A model generated the notes under the pieces. That model did not search any database. It worked only from the letters and a program-made list of their open reading frames with translations, and was not told where the DNA came from. This document shows positions 42,643 through 52,812 of a stretch of DNA of 64,000 bases, piece by piece. This DNA comes from Incurvaria masculella (lineage: Eukaryota > Arthropoda > Insecta > Lepidoptera > Incurvariidae). The stretch spans positions 9,435,021 through 9,499,020 of the forward strand of contig OX335642.1 in NCBI GenBank assembly GCA_946894095.1. The letters run 5' to 3'. Numbering within the stretch: position 1 is the stretch's first letter; every line of letters begins with the position of its first letter. A program made the position numbers and the translations under genes.

Positions 42643-43193
42643 TTAAGGTGGCCCATCCCGCTCATCTCCCCATACAAAAGGGGAAAGAAGATCACGCCCA
42701 TATTTCTTGTCAGAGATCCAAAATTTTGCTCAATATAGCTTTATTTGATCGAACTAGATGTCTGATGACCATTGGCATTGTAAAATTATGTTTGGTTTCT
42801 AAGTTATAAGGTCCGAAAGTTCGAATTTTTCGCGCGTTTTATAGAATACATTTGGAGGTGGATTACGCAATGATAAAGTAAGAACATCTTAAAAAGATTA
42901 GTCAACAGACATAGCTTATTTAATCAAGATTTATAATCTATTTGGTTTTTGTTAGATTTTTTACTACAGCGGTCGTGGTTTACTTTTAGCTATAAGTCGT
43001 TTTGAAATTAAAATTTTCATAAATCTTACCAAATCATACACTATGCACATTGTTTTTTTTTGTGGACATTTTGCATCTTCCTCATCACTGAGCCTGTCTT
43101 ATTCTTTGAAACAGAGAAGGTCCCAGAGCGCAACAGCACGGTTTTGTACCGTGCCCGCGAATGAGTTAGACCCGCCGGGTTGGGCCACCTTAA
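42643..43193 (+). mobile_element. MITE-C full-length copy with TTAA borders
   Basis: The 543-bp element lies between TTAA at 42643-42646 and TTAA at 43190-43193. Inverted ends GGTGGCCCATCCCGC and GCCGGGTTGGGCCACC. A second internal inverted pair (CACGG/CCGTG) lies near the right end. No transposase. TTAA target choice is known for piggyBac-type elements, but the ends do not match the canonical piggyBac CCCTAGAA. Confidence 0.85.
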
Positions 43194-43383
43194 TTTTTTT
43201 TTTTTTCCATGCCTATGTTACATGGACCATCGATCGATTCGAATCGACGAATGGATTGACATCTTATTCATCAAAATCAGTTTAAATACAGATATGCATA
43301 CCCTTACTTTTGGTTTCGCTATAGTCGGGTAAAAATTAACATTAGATGCGTGCTTCGATAGTCGAAACCTCCACAGGACTCAC

Positions 43384-43507
43384 CATTTATTGAGATCTCG
43401 TTGTCCATTGTGTTGATGAGGTGGGCTCTTGGTAGTTTGGCTGCTAGGACGCCATATTGAAGCGACGTGAGCGCCGCAACGGCAAGAATTGATACTAACT
43501 GGTACAT
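43384..43507 (-). CDS. ImpL2: ImpL2 coding exon 1 (start codon and signal peptide)
   Basis: ImpL2 is a secreted Ig-superfamily protein that, in Drosophila, binds insulin-like peptides and dampens insulin signalling. This exon supplies 41 codons plus one base. The ATG at 43507 (context CCACAATG) opens a signal peptide, MYQLVSILAVAALTSLQYGV, with probable cleavage near Ala23, followed by KLPRAHLINTMDNEISIN. A GTGAGT donor lies at 43383-43378; the phase (1) joins exactly to exon 2 across a 9.2-kb intron. A TTTCAG acceptor at 43536 shows this is not the first exon: 28 bases of 5' UTR (43508-43535) precede the ATG. An in-frame upstream ATG at 43549 is in the intron. Assembled: signal peptide, Ig1 (Cys75-Cys134), Ig2 (Cys195-Cys245), 264 codons, close to the fly length. 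Confidence 0.85.
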
Positions 43508-43539
43508 TGTGGCGTCAAGAGTACTGGGATAGTGTCTGA

Positions 43540-44117
43540 AACAAAACAAAGATACGGTGGTGTTTAGAATGTTTATTCCTATTTAATGGTACTGATGTTG
43601 GTCCACGCGTTATCTCAGAGTATACTAAAGTATACTGAGTATACTAAATACCACTGATCATTTTATTAAACTATAGAATAATATGCGTATAACGTTCACT
43701 GTGAACTAAGCCGTACAGCACAGCAACCAATAGATGGCGCAAACAATCCACTTTCAAAACCAATAACTCAAAAAGTAGTCAGCACACTGACTAGTAGACG
43801 GCGCTGTTAAATGAATAATTCAATGTAACACGCTTACAAATTTACCAGATAATCGGCATACAATGCAACATCCAAATCATAGATAGTTGAAATCATCTGA
43901 GACATCCTTTTCCCCATCAAACTATTCTTAATTAGAATAAATAAACATAACCATGAGAAACGGACACTTTACTTACTAGGCTTGTAGTAGAGACTAAACT
44001 TAAATGCAAACATAATTTACATAAAAAGCGGAAATTGTGAGCAAATACATTTTGCGAAGTTTTAGTGATTAATTGCTTCCTAGTGTCCATTAGTAAAAAA
44101 ATGCTCTCTGGCGCAGC
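43540..44117. other. upstream of ImpL2 coding start; no repeat assigned
   Basis: On the minus strand a GTAAGT lies at 43976-43971, a possible donor for an untranslated exon, but nothing else supports it. ATAGATGGCGCAAACAATCC (43731) and TAGTAGACGGCGCTG (43793) are a close pair of related phrases. Confidence 0.25.
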
Positions 44118-44266
44118 TCAAAACATCACTTATGATACTTTTGAGGTTACCGCGGTCGTTAGACATGTTTGAAAAATATTACGGCTTTTCACGCGGCAGG
44201 TAGAGATATTCTCCTACCTGCCGCGTGAAAAGCCGTAATATTTTTCAAACATGTCAAAACATCACT
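44118..44266. repeat. perfect 42-bp hairpin flanked by 13-bp direct repeats
   Basis: Arms 44162-44203 (GACATGTTTGAAAAATATTA...) and 44214-44255 are exact reverse complements over 42 bp around a 10-bp loop. TCAAAACATCACT occurs at 44118-44130 and again at 44254-44266, overlapping the end of the right arm. The structure suggests either a small foldback insertion with a 13-bp target duplication or a template-switch event. No coding. Confidence 0.93.
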
Positions 44267-44269
44267 ATT

Positions 44270-45290
44270 ATCCGTGTTTTCATTTATGCAATTTTTGTAC
44301 AAAAATGCTTCTACTCAAAACAAACTATTCTTGAGGATTTTGATCGAAATCCACTATATATTTATAAAAACCATCCATAGAAAATCTGATTACTCGTGGA
44401 GGCACAAGAATTAAAAATACTTAGTTATAAGAACTTATATAATCCCAAAATTAACACAAACGCAGGCAGACAGGTTTCGCCGACCTCACCTCGCCAAGTG
44501 CAGTCGTATATTTCTGGCAAATGCAAAACGGCGGCGTATAAATAAAACAAAAATGTCAAAAGTGAAGAAACCTGTCACCTTGACCGTGACACCGTATTGT
44601 TGGTAAACAAGCACGACACCATGAAGTCACATTCAGGAATAAGTTCGATTCAAACAGTAATTAAAACTCTAGAAGAAAGTGGGAAATCGTGAGAGGCATC
44701 GGATTGTGAAATATAACAATTGTACAAAGTAACTGACTTAAGAATTGCAGTTGATACAATAACCACGAAGACAGAAGCTATAACCTTTTAAATATGCCAA
44801 GACGTAGATAATTTAGGGATCTCTCGATCTATCGTGCCGGAGTCCAAGCGCCTCTCATCTGGATCAGGTCCGCTGATCTGCGTGGATTCCTGAGTTTTTA
44901 AGGTTATCGATGCGAACAAATGTGACACATTGTCAGTGGAGACATCTATGGGCGGCACAGGTCAAACTTTGACAGTGAATTTTGAAATCTAGACTCTTTC
45001 TGGTGAGGTCGAGAAATAAATAAAAAACTTTTCTTAGAGATATCTTCGTGAAGGTCATGAAAGGGACTAAGTAATGATACAGTGACGTCACAGAATAAAT
45101 AATAGTGGTAATGTTATAAAGGACAAAGCGTAAACGATTTTTGCACGGAAGTTTACGATTAAACGTAAACACTGTGAAGAGAGAGAAGTCCCTTTAACTG
45201 TATGGTTGACGTCAATGTGACAGAATGAGATATCGAATTTGTCTCTATTTGAGGTGTTCCGGTTTAGAGTAAGTGTTCGTTCTAAACTCA
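44270..45290. other. no gene recognised
   Basis: Moderate GC around 44485-44530 (CCGACCTCACCTCGCCAAGT, CGGCGGCGTATAAATAAA) with a TATA-like box. No exon can be defined. A 79-codon minus frame at 44933-45172 has no motif. Confidence 0.25.
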
Positions 45291-45294
45291 ACAA

Positions 45295-45480
45295 TATAAG
45301 AAAGGTCCTGGCATGGCACCTAGTTCCCATGTGGTGTGTTTGGCTAATATCATGACACGATGTTAGCTAAATATAATTTTTCGTACTAAGCATGTACGTC
45401 GATATTTTAATCTTGCTTCGCGGTCGATTCTACATACATATCATATTCATGGTGTTAGCGATCCTTGTCCAGTTACATAA
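45295..45480 (+). mobile_element. SINE-A tail, interrupted
   Basis: AAGGTCCTGGCATGGCACCT and GTGTGTTTGGCTAATATCAT, then about 75 bp of other sequence, then GGTGTTAGCGATCCTTGTCC and AGTTACATAAAA. The tail seems split by a small insertion. Confidence 0.65.
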
Positions 45481-45589
45481 AACAAATTCAGGTGAACGTT
45501 ATTAAAAAAAAAACATGTACCTACTATCATTTACATGTTAGTAAGGTGTGAGTACATAGTGTAGGGGATAGAGACCTTTCATGAAATAA

Positions 45590-45760
45590 TTTATGGGTTC
45601 AAAGCCTGGCCCGGTCATGGAACACCTGTTCCCCTGCTAGTAGGATGAAACCCGCCCGGGTTGGATGAAGTTGGATGAAACTATGGTCGAAGCGGCAATG
45701 AAAAATTGTCCGTGTATTAGGCATCCATTTACCGTTGCATAAAGAAAAGGTTGTTCACTG
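45590..45760 (+). mobile_element. SINE-A body fragment
   Basis: CATGGAACACCTGTTCCCCT, GATGAAACCCGCCCGGGTTG and TGGTCGAAGCGGCAATGAAA are plus-orientation body; the tail is replaced by other sequence. Confidence 0.7.
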
Positions 45761-45779
45761 CCATCACCCGAATATATTT

Positions 45780-46120
45780 TCTTGCCTTTATCTAACTAGA
45801 CATGGATGGCTAATACCAAGCACACCCTCATGATATCAGAACAACACACCGCATTCCCGAAGGAATTAGGTGTCACGCCAATTATGAGCACGGCTACATT
45901 GAGCTGGATGGACAAAACTCAGCATTTTACATCGCCACTTCGGTCATCTCTTCATCCAAAGTGATAGTGCCAGCCCGGGCGGGCTAACACCTACCACCTA
46001 GTGAAGAAAGAGGATCTACTGTTCGCATTCGTGACGAAATGCGTTTATCCAACTACTAGAGATATAAAGTGGTGCTTGAACGGGGCGCGGATCGAACCCA
46101 ATATCGATGAACCCAATACA
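45780..46120 (-). mobile_element. SINE-A copy, tRNA-head remnant
   Basis: TAACTAGACATGGATGGCTA, CATTCCCGAAGGAATTAGGT, GGCTACATTGAGCTGGATGG, AGCCCGGGCGGGCTAACACC, then CGCATTCGTGACGAAATGCG and GTGGTGCTTGAACGGGGCGC, part of the tRNA-like head region, in minus orientation. It shares the TTCCTTCGGGAAT subfamily marker with the copies at 22930 and 53347. Confidence 0.75.
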
Positions 46121-46184
46121 CTGTTATGGAAAGCAATTCCCCACGTTTCTGAACCACAAACGTATAAAGTATTAGGTAACCAAT

Positions 46185-46565
46185 ACTTTTTTATGTGACT
46201 GGATATGGATGGCTAAATACCAAAGCAAGACAGTAGGTGTCATGATATTTCCCCAACACACCTCATGGGAACTAGATGATGACCTTCTATTTCATTGCAC
46301 TGCACAGCTACACTAACTGAATGGCAAACACGGACAACGCTTCGACCATCCTTCATTCACTGCGATGGTAGCAACCTGAGCAGGATTAACGCTACTAACT
46401 AGTAAGTAAGGAACCTACAGTTAAATGTGGATTTCGAACCAAGAACGACGAATTCCTCGAATTCCTTAGTCGGCTCTTGGAACTAGTACGGGAAGAAATT
46501 CAGTGGGCCCAATTGTATTACTTTTACGTGTCGGAACCCAAACATGACAAATTAAATTAGAATAC
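46185..46565 (-). mobile_element. SINE-A copy with type-3 head
   Basis: Tail ATGTGACTGGATATGGATGG, body CAACCTGAGCAGGATTAACG and TTAAATGTGGATTTCGAACC, then the head CCTTAGTCGGCTCTTGGAAC and GGGAAGAAATTCAGTGGGCC, CAATTGTATT. Minus orientation. Confidence 0.75.
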
Positions 46566-46654
46566 ATTCGACGCATACAGGTCCTGCTACCCACGTAATT
46601 CTATTCCCTTCAGTGAATGGACCAATTGATTTGCTTAACTGAGCCCCTTGTCCG

Positions 46655-46965
46655 ACTTGTCACCTAAATTGGCGTTTACGCCAAACCAATCCACTGGCGT
46701 TTTCAAATGTATAGAGAATTTAAGAGCGCGCGCTTTTGCGAGTCCGAGTTTGATTTGACAGCTTATTGATCGTCGCCGTAAATACGTGGACCTGCCGTTT
46801 ACGACGACTCCGCGTTTTCATACACATTGGTAGCACGAGTTTGATTTTGACAGATCGAAGAACTAAGACCACAAAATAAGTATTAAAGCTTGTATGGGGT
46901 TTGACGTTTTTACGTAACTTCGAAGTTCCGTAAACGCTAATTTGGTGGGAACTCGGATATACAAT
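46655..46965. mobile_element. MITE-F full copy
   Basis: Inverted ends: CACCTAAATTGGCGTTTACG at the left; CGTAAACGCTAATTTGGTGG at the right. The interior matches 18935-19150 and 35060-35275 on the other strand (TGATTTGACAGCTTATTGAT, GACTCCGCGTTTTCATACA). About 310 bp, non-coding. Confidence 0.78.
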
Positions 46966-47129
46966 ACAAGTTATGTAGTAACAAAACTTGAGGTTTCTTT
47001 GTAACGATTCCTATCACCCAGTGGATGTATTGGAATAATTTATTTCGAAACGAACCAAAACGTGACACACTTTGCATTCATTCAAGACATGAAGCAAGGA
47101 AGGACGGAATTGGCGACAGCGCAGCCACT

Positions 47130-47356
47130 TTTTAGGGTTCAGTACCCAAAGGGATCCAACGGAACCCTATTACTTAGTCTCGGCTGTCCGTCCGTCTGTC
47201 TTTCACTGGGCTGTATATCATGAACCGTAACTAAAAAAATATTGAAAAAAAGTCGATGTTCATCAATTTAAAGGTGATATTTTTGTATTAAATCTTGTAC
47301 GATGGTATGGAACCCTTCGTGGGCGAGTCCGACTCGCACTTTACTGTTTTTTTGTG
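47130..47356 (+). repeat. Rep-B copy
   Basis: TTTTTAGGGTTCAGTACCCA, AACGGAACCCTATTACTTAG, CCGTCCGTCTGTC and GCGAGTCCGACTCGCACTTT in order; shorter in the middle than other copies. Confidence 0.8.
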
Positions 47357-47384
47357 ATGGTATGCAGACTGACGGCAGTGCCGG

Positions 47385-47608
47385 CCAGCAGTTTGCTTAC
47401 GAATTCGCTCTACACTGATGTTCTGGAGTTCGAACGACAGGTAAGAACTTCACAGAACGCTATTTAGTGTAACGAACATTCGACGTTGGGCGCCCCGAAT
47501 TAGCAAGCGAACTAAATACAGTTAGACGTTTTCCACTAACTCGATGCTACGCTGCCGCCATACAAATGAGTTTCTATCGCTACTCCCGTCCTTCCATGCT
47601 CGGTACGA
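47385..47608 (+). repeat. Rep-G copy
   Basis: Directly follows a Rep-B copy. GCTTACGAATTCGCTCTACA, AAGAACTTCACAGAACGCTA, GTAACGAACATTCGACGTTG, CTGCCGCCATACAAATGAG and CCCGTCCTTCCATGCTCG match 10805-11050. Confidence 0.7.
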
Positions 47609-47924
47609 CTGATGAATGCAGTGTTTCCTGCCATTTTCTATATCATTGATGTATGCAACGCGCTTGTCCAATTGTGGCTGCAGCAGAGAGCAATTAAATA
47701 CTTGGGAGTCAACATCCGTAACGCAAGTAAAGCGTTAAATCAATGTAGCGTGAATAATCTTACATAATGTTCGTAGAAAGCATTGATTACGGGAGGAGGG
47801 ACTGTAGGAGATTTCCAAATGATGAGTATAAAGCGGGCGGCGGAATTGGTAGACGTAATACCAGCGAAAGGTGTGCTTACTGGTGCATGTACAAATTCAG
47901 GGACATTCATGGACAAATGAGTTC
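47609..47924. other. no gene recognised
   Basis: No supported feature; CGGGCGGCGGAATTGGTAGA at 47834 is a short GC-rich patch. Confidence 0.25.
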
Positions 47925-48135
47925 GAGTTCGGGAGTGAGTTAACCTAAAAATACCTGGAAACTAATTATTATTTAAATAACGGGACTGTTATTTTACCTT
48001 CCTATTCATGGGACACCTAGATTTTGACCAAACTTAAATGACGTTAAAGAAGTGCGGAAACATGAACTACTAGGAAAGGGAGTTGACATTTAGCGCCAAA
48101 CTCGGACTCACTTGTATCTGAATGGGCCACAAGCT
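47925..48135 (+). mobile_element. MITE-E copy
   Basis: GGGAGTGAGTTAACCTAAAA, TATTCATGGGACACCTAGAT, AAGTGCGGAAACATGAA and CGGACTCACTTGTATCTGAA match 19380-19607. The left inverted end is decayed. Confidence 0.7.
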
Positions 48136-48264
48136 TTACAGTACATTGATAAAATGTTGATTTTACGGTTTTCATTCTTTAATTAAAGTGCCCTTGTTTC
48201 ACGGTATTCTACATAGGTACATATCCGAATAATTGACAAATTGTGTCGTTCATAGAACGGATTT

Positions 48265-48345
48265 CACGTAAAACGGTAACTAGTTCCCATGAGGTGCGTT
48301 AGATTAGGTGTGGTGTTAGCCAGCCATCTCCAGTTATTTGAAAAA
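48265..48345 (+). mobile_element. SINE-A tail fragment
   Basis: TAACTAGTTCCCATGAGGTG, GTGTGGTGTTAGCCAGCCAT and CTCCAGTTATTTGAAAAAA: the last about 70 bp of the family with its A run. Confidence 0.6.
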
Positions 48346-48904
48346 AAAACGAGTTTATAAAATAAACGAGACTATAACAGAGGTCATGATCTTTGTATAA
48401 GATTTTGAAGGTCAAACGTTGCTCCCGCAGAAGTTAAAAAGGAAAGCGCTCGTAATCGAAGTTATTTTCGTGAAGAGAAGTATGTTTGTAGAAGAATAAA
48501 AGTGCGCTTTATGACGCGGCGAGCCATTTGATGATATAGGTTTACGTTCCAACATTTATTACAAGTTAATCTGAAACAAAATATTTATGCTAAGCAAAAT
48601 AATGTTTTTAATTAATTTATTAAGGGTCAACAGCCTAAGCACAAAAAAAAACCTTATTACTAAGTGTATAGGCTATTCGAATTACTGGAGTCCTGCTTCC
48701 CTTGCTAAGATTCCATGTGTTATAGGAAGCAGGGTATTTCGCGATCGAATCGTTTATCGTATTAAATAATTCAGTGGTTTTAAAAAAAATCACTTGTAAG
48801 ATGAGTAGACAACGGAGAAACATACCTCAGGATTTTTTCAGTTTTAGTGTAGTACTTGAAATGATGAAATCGTGGGGAAATGATTAATTACTTAATATAC
48901 AGAA
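48346..48904. other. no gene recognised
   Basis: TTACTAAGTGTATAGGCTATT and nearby short frames on both strands (48587-48823) overlap each other; no motif. Confidence 0.3.
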
Positions 48905-48909
48905 TTGGG

Positions 48910-49298
48910 CGAACACGTCTTAAGAACGGCCTGTAAGCTATGTCTCCCATAAAAACGTAGTTTACTTATCATTTCGAAACCGCTATTCTAATTAAATTGA
49001 TGTTTATTATTTAATATCATGTAACAAATGTCTATGTCTGCACGCTTTTGTGTTTTTTGAAAAATCCAAACCGAATGAAATGAAAGCAAAAAGAAAATCT
49101 TCATACGAATTTAGTTTTCTCTGCGGTTTGATCCATAATACATTTACCGAAAAAACAAAGACATGCAGACACAGATATTTGTAGCCTAATATTAGCTACC
49201 AAATATCAAGTAAGTTAGAACAGTGGTCTTCAAATGATTAATAAACTACGTTTGTATGAGAGCCGAAAATTTCTAATGCTTACGGGCCGACCTTAAAA
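48910..49298. mobile_element. MITE-D full copy with long inverted arms
   Basis: About 390 bp. The left arm (CTTAAGAACGGCCTGTAAGC, CATAAAAACGTAGTTTACTT, TTCTAATTAAATTGATGTTT) and right arm (CAAATATCAAGTAAGTTAGA, AATAAACTACGTTTGTATGA, CTTACGGGCCGACCTTAAAA) are imperfect inverted repeats over roughly 150 bp each. Both ends carry TTAA-like borders and GGYCGGCC, close to the ends of MITE-C. Non-coding. Confidence 0.8.
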
Positions 49299-49604
49299 CA
49301 AACAAAAACACAATGATGGGTGCCGTTTCCGGCTCATGAGCGCATCGGTTGTCTAGTATGTCAACCTCTTAAACATACGTTTGTCAAAAAATACGACAAT
49401 TCCAAACCATGGAACTGCAAAACGGCGAACCTGTAACCACGAAAGATTTCTTCCGGTCCACCCTTAGTTGTGAGGAGAGAGATTAACAATTATCTACCTG
49501 TTTAGTTAATCGAGATAGCGAGAGATTTAGAAATGCGAAAGTCAGAAAGAACGCTATGCGAAAACGAAGTAACAGCGCAGGCGGGCGATCCGACGCGGTG
49601 GATT

Positions 49605-50432
49605 TATTTATTTCTTTACATTCGACTGTTGTCAAAACGGTATTGTAAAAACACTATATAATTTACACAGTTATTACTTAAATGTAGCTAACACTATTTA
49701 CTAATACTACTTAAATTAACATTAAAAACAAAATCCTAGATGACCAATACAGCAATAAAATTTCACAAATGTCCTGTCCTTTAATTTCTAAAAATAAATT
49801 CGACTTGCGCCATCATGCAGTTGTGTAGTAAAATTTGAAAATAAATAAAAAATAAAATTAAACATTTTCATGCAATAAAAAAAGGTATAGTTATATAAAA
49901 AATAATCAAACATAATTAGTCAAAAGGTAAAATTTTATTCTAAAGTCAAAAGTGTTTGTCAAATAAGATTTATTATTTTTGAAAAGATTTATAATAAAAA
50001 AATTCATTCAACCTATAAAATGGATTACTGACTGATTCTTTAATTCATAGCTGAACTTTTGTAACTTTGTGCACTTTAATATATCCTTTTTTAGGTGGTT
50101 GTATATTTTAATTCCCATATGTTGTTGGCTTGAGTCAAATAGTTTACATTCAGGATTTCCTAATTTTAATTTATTATTATTTCGTAGGTTATAGTTTTGG
50201 GTTTGACCCACTGTGTTCAGACTATCTTTTTCTTCAAAAATACTGCAGCACGTACTGTGACTATAGAGCGAGATTGCTGTCATTAACTTGAGCTTGATGA
50301 ATAATGGCCTACAAGTAGAATACATATTGGCTCCTGCGAGAATTCGTATTGCTTTCTTTTGTAATTTTAAAACCCTTTCAATCTCAGTGCTGTTACCCCA
50401 GACTTCAATTGCGTTCGGCCATTTTTTAATTT
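49605..50432 (-). pseudogene. LINE (Jockey-like) ORF2 C-terminal end, 5'-truncated
   Basis: On the minus strand the frame from about 50420 to 50008 reads IEVWGNSTEIERVLKLQKKA, then IRILAGANM and about 100 more residues with YNLRNNNKL, MGIKIYNHLKKDI and LKNQ before a stop at 50008. 'VWG...', 'LQKKAIRI', 'Y.TRN...' and 'G..IYN.LP..I' are standard C-terminal landmarks of Jockey-like reverse-transcriptase proteins. A 400-bp AT-rich 3' UTR ends in AAAGAAATAAATAAAT near 49608. Only the last approximately 135 codons remain; a SINE-A fragment abuts the 5' end. Confidence 0.8.
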
Positions 50433-50600
50433 AATGCGATGCATGGTACTCACCCGGGGGGAGGGGTGGCTTAACCCTACCACTTAGTAGAAGAAAGAGG
50501 ACCTACGGTGGTACAGTGGTACATGGAATCCGAACCATGAAACAGCCTCGCATTCTATGAACATATCTAACTCAGAACATTCCACCGAAGAATTCGCTTA
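50433..50600 (-). mobile_element. SINE-A body fragment
   Basis: TGCATGGTACTCACCCGGGG, GGCTTAACCCTACCACTTAG, GACCTACGGTGGTACAGTGG and ACATGGAATCCGAACCATGA in minus orientation, joined directly to the truncated LINE. Confidence 0.65.
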
Positions 50601-50977
50601 CCCGTTTGCGAGTTAGAACCACTTTTTCAATACTAAACTACTTTACATGGGTAGGCACAGAAAAAAACATTAAAAATATTGGATTTTTTTTATGAATATT
50701 TTGATTTGAGCTTTTTACACATCACATTATTTCCGAGATACACACGTAACTTTCACAGAATATTTGATAATTCATTAACGAAATCACTGAAAGAGCACGG
50801 AGAAAAGAAATAGGTTTTTTTATATTCATGGTTTCTCTTGAAATTATTTAGGTACACGTAATTTTTTTAATTACATATTTTTTTCTTTTCCATGGATACA
50901 TCGCAAAAACCACAAATAAATATTTTTTTATCATCATTAGAATTTCTTACAGTAAATTCACAATAAAAAAAAATTAC

Positions 50978-51115
50978 CTTCCGGCTAATCCTTTGAATTT
51001 CGAACGGCACAGAAGCAAAATAATCTCACAGTCCACGATCACAGAACAAGTATGTAGACAGCACAAAAGCACGCGAAGAGAGTTGAAAGCTTGCGAAAAA
51101 TAAATATTATATCTG
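50978..51115 (-). promoter_or_regulatory. candidate ImpL2 promoter and untranslated first exon
   Basis: On the minus strand a TATA-like ATATAATATTTATTT (51115-51100) is followed about 20-30 bp later by CTTTCAACTCTC, which could hold an initiator, then about 100 bp of mixed-composition sequence ending GGATTAGCCGGAAG before GTAATT (50977-50972), a usable splice donor. ImpL2 coding exon 1 has a splice acceptor upstream of its ATG, so a 5' untranslated exon must exist at higher coordinates. This is the best candidate I see but rests on weak signals. Confidence 0.28.
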
Positions 51116-51739
51116 AAAAAAAAAACAACGTCGTTTCGGAACGAAGCCTGGATTGGAAATAGGAACGAGAGAGGGCGAACAAACCATTTTATACGACCAA
51201 AGAACCAGACGTGATAACAACTGGATAATGCTTTCGGAGAGGCATAAATTGTCTCTTAATGTTCTGTTCTAATTATATCAGACGTGATGTTGCTCACTGC
51301 CATCGGAGTACTGGACTTATTCCAAATTTCGTTTGAAATGATGAGTCTGAATGATTTTATGTTAATCAAATAACTTTTAATTTAAATTTTTTTTTAGACC
51401 TATATTTATAATATTATTATCATTAACACAGAAATGATTTTACATTATGTAAATGCATTGACTTCTAGCAGTTATTGCTGAGTTATCAAAAAAAGAAACG
51501 GTTTTTATTCTTTGTCTGTTCCATCTGGAAAAGTTCCACGTTATTATTGCGAGGGCACATTTATATCGTATCGCAAGTAAATATTTGATCCCAATATAAG
51601 AATTTAATTTTAAAAGTCTGTAACTTTCTTATAAACAATATGAAAATATGTTAATCATACTTACTAAACTTGTTATCGCATCTATGTAAATGTTCCAACG
51701 AAGTTTTATTTAGAAATATTTTGTGTCGAACTCTATATA
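51116..51739. other. no gene recognised
   Basis: 51120-51200 is moderately GC-rich (CGTCGTTTCGGAACGAAGCC), possibly promoter-proximal if the candidate exon at 50978 is real. Otherwise AT-rich and featureless. Confidence 0.25.
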
Positions 51740-51925
51740 GATGGTTTTTACCGTCATTATATTAGCCGAATACGCGAAGTATGATACTGACATGGCACTG
51801 TCAGTATCTTCAGTATATTGGACGACAATATTGAACTGGATTGAAAACACACATATACAAGTAAACAATTTTCATTGCCGCTTCGACTATCGATCATTCA
51901 ATGCGACGGTACCACAAACGACGGA
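51740..51925 (-). mobile_element. SINE-A, strongly degenerate
   Basis: GTCATTATATTAGCCGAATA, ATTGAACTGGATTGAAAACA and TTTTCATTGCCGCTTCGACT, GATCATTCAATGCGACGGTA keep family order in minus orientation. Confidence 0.6.
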
Positions 51926-52700
51926 TATCTAAGTCACTTTTTATGACATACATAAAGAAGTACAGTGGAACTACTTGTATTATTAATAAGAACGCACAAA
52001 GCGCACACTTTTTTTGATGATTTTTCATGTTTGAGTGAGCTAATGGACTATATTTTTTTCGTCTTGTTTTTTCGCTTAATTATTACCGTATCTTATCAAT
52101 GCAATTAATTATTTCGTGACAGTGTGGCTATCATGGGTTATAAATATTAATAAGAAATCTGATAAAATATTATCTTGGATACATCTTATATAATATTATA
52201 ATTTCAGTCCCGGAAGCGCATGATAATAATGATACAGTTCGAAGTACCTCTCTGACATTGCCCTTGACTTCATAAAAATACGCGACAATTTTTACAAGTT
52301 TGAAAACAAAGTTTACATTGTTTTTACTGTAATTCTGATTAATACAACCGTCTTGAAACGTTAAAATAAAGCCAACTAACTAAATTGATTACTATTACTC
52401 AGTGAAACCAGTTAGCCTTAAACATTAAATGTTACTGTATGTTTTGATTATTTTTTTACTGTGTGACATAAATGTTTTCTTTTACTGTTTCCCTAACTGT
52501 GTAAAAACTGTTTCTAGCATTAGTATTCTTTCCATTTCCACTTACGTCTCATATTCAGTAAAAAGGTCCTGTACATTCTGTCAAAGTTACTGTACCTCTT
52601 GAAATTGGACAGTTGCACGCCTCAATCGTAGTCAGTCGTAATGTTTAATCAGTTAAATTAAACATATCAAAATCATCTGATCCGTAACACATGTTATTTT
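51926..52700. other. no gene recognised
   Basis: AT-rich with no reading frame over 60 codons and no repeat I can define. Confidence 0.3.
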
Positions 52701-52705
52701 CACCA

Positions 52706-52812
52706 AACAGTTAATATTTCTGCCTACAGTCATATTTAATATCATTTATTTATTTATTTACGTATTCATTCTGTAGGCCGAAATAATACTGTTTATTATT
52801 AACTGTTTTGGT
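52706..52812. mobile_element. 107-bp MITE
   Basis: Ends ACCAAACAGTTAATA and TATTAACTGTTTTGGT are inverted; inner CTGCCTACAG and CTGTAGG also pair, with a TTTATTTATTTA core. The CTGCCTACAG phrase recalls Foldback-L. Confidence 0.65.

Noticed and set aside
42643..43193. piggyBac element proper
   Set aside because: TTAA borders fit, but the terminal CCCTAGAA motif and any transposase are absent; kept only as a TTAA MITE.
43508..43549. Upstream ATG at 43549 as the ImpL2 start
   Set aside because: A TTTCAG splice acceptor at 43536 lies between it and the internal ATG, and the signal peptide begins exactly at 43507.
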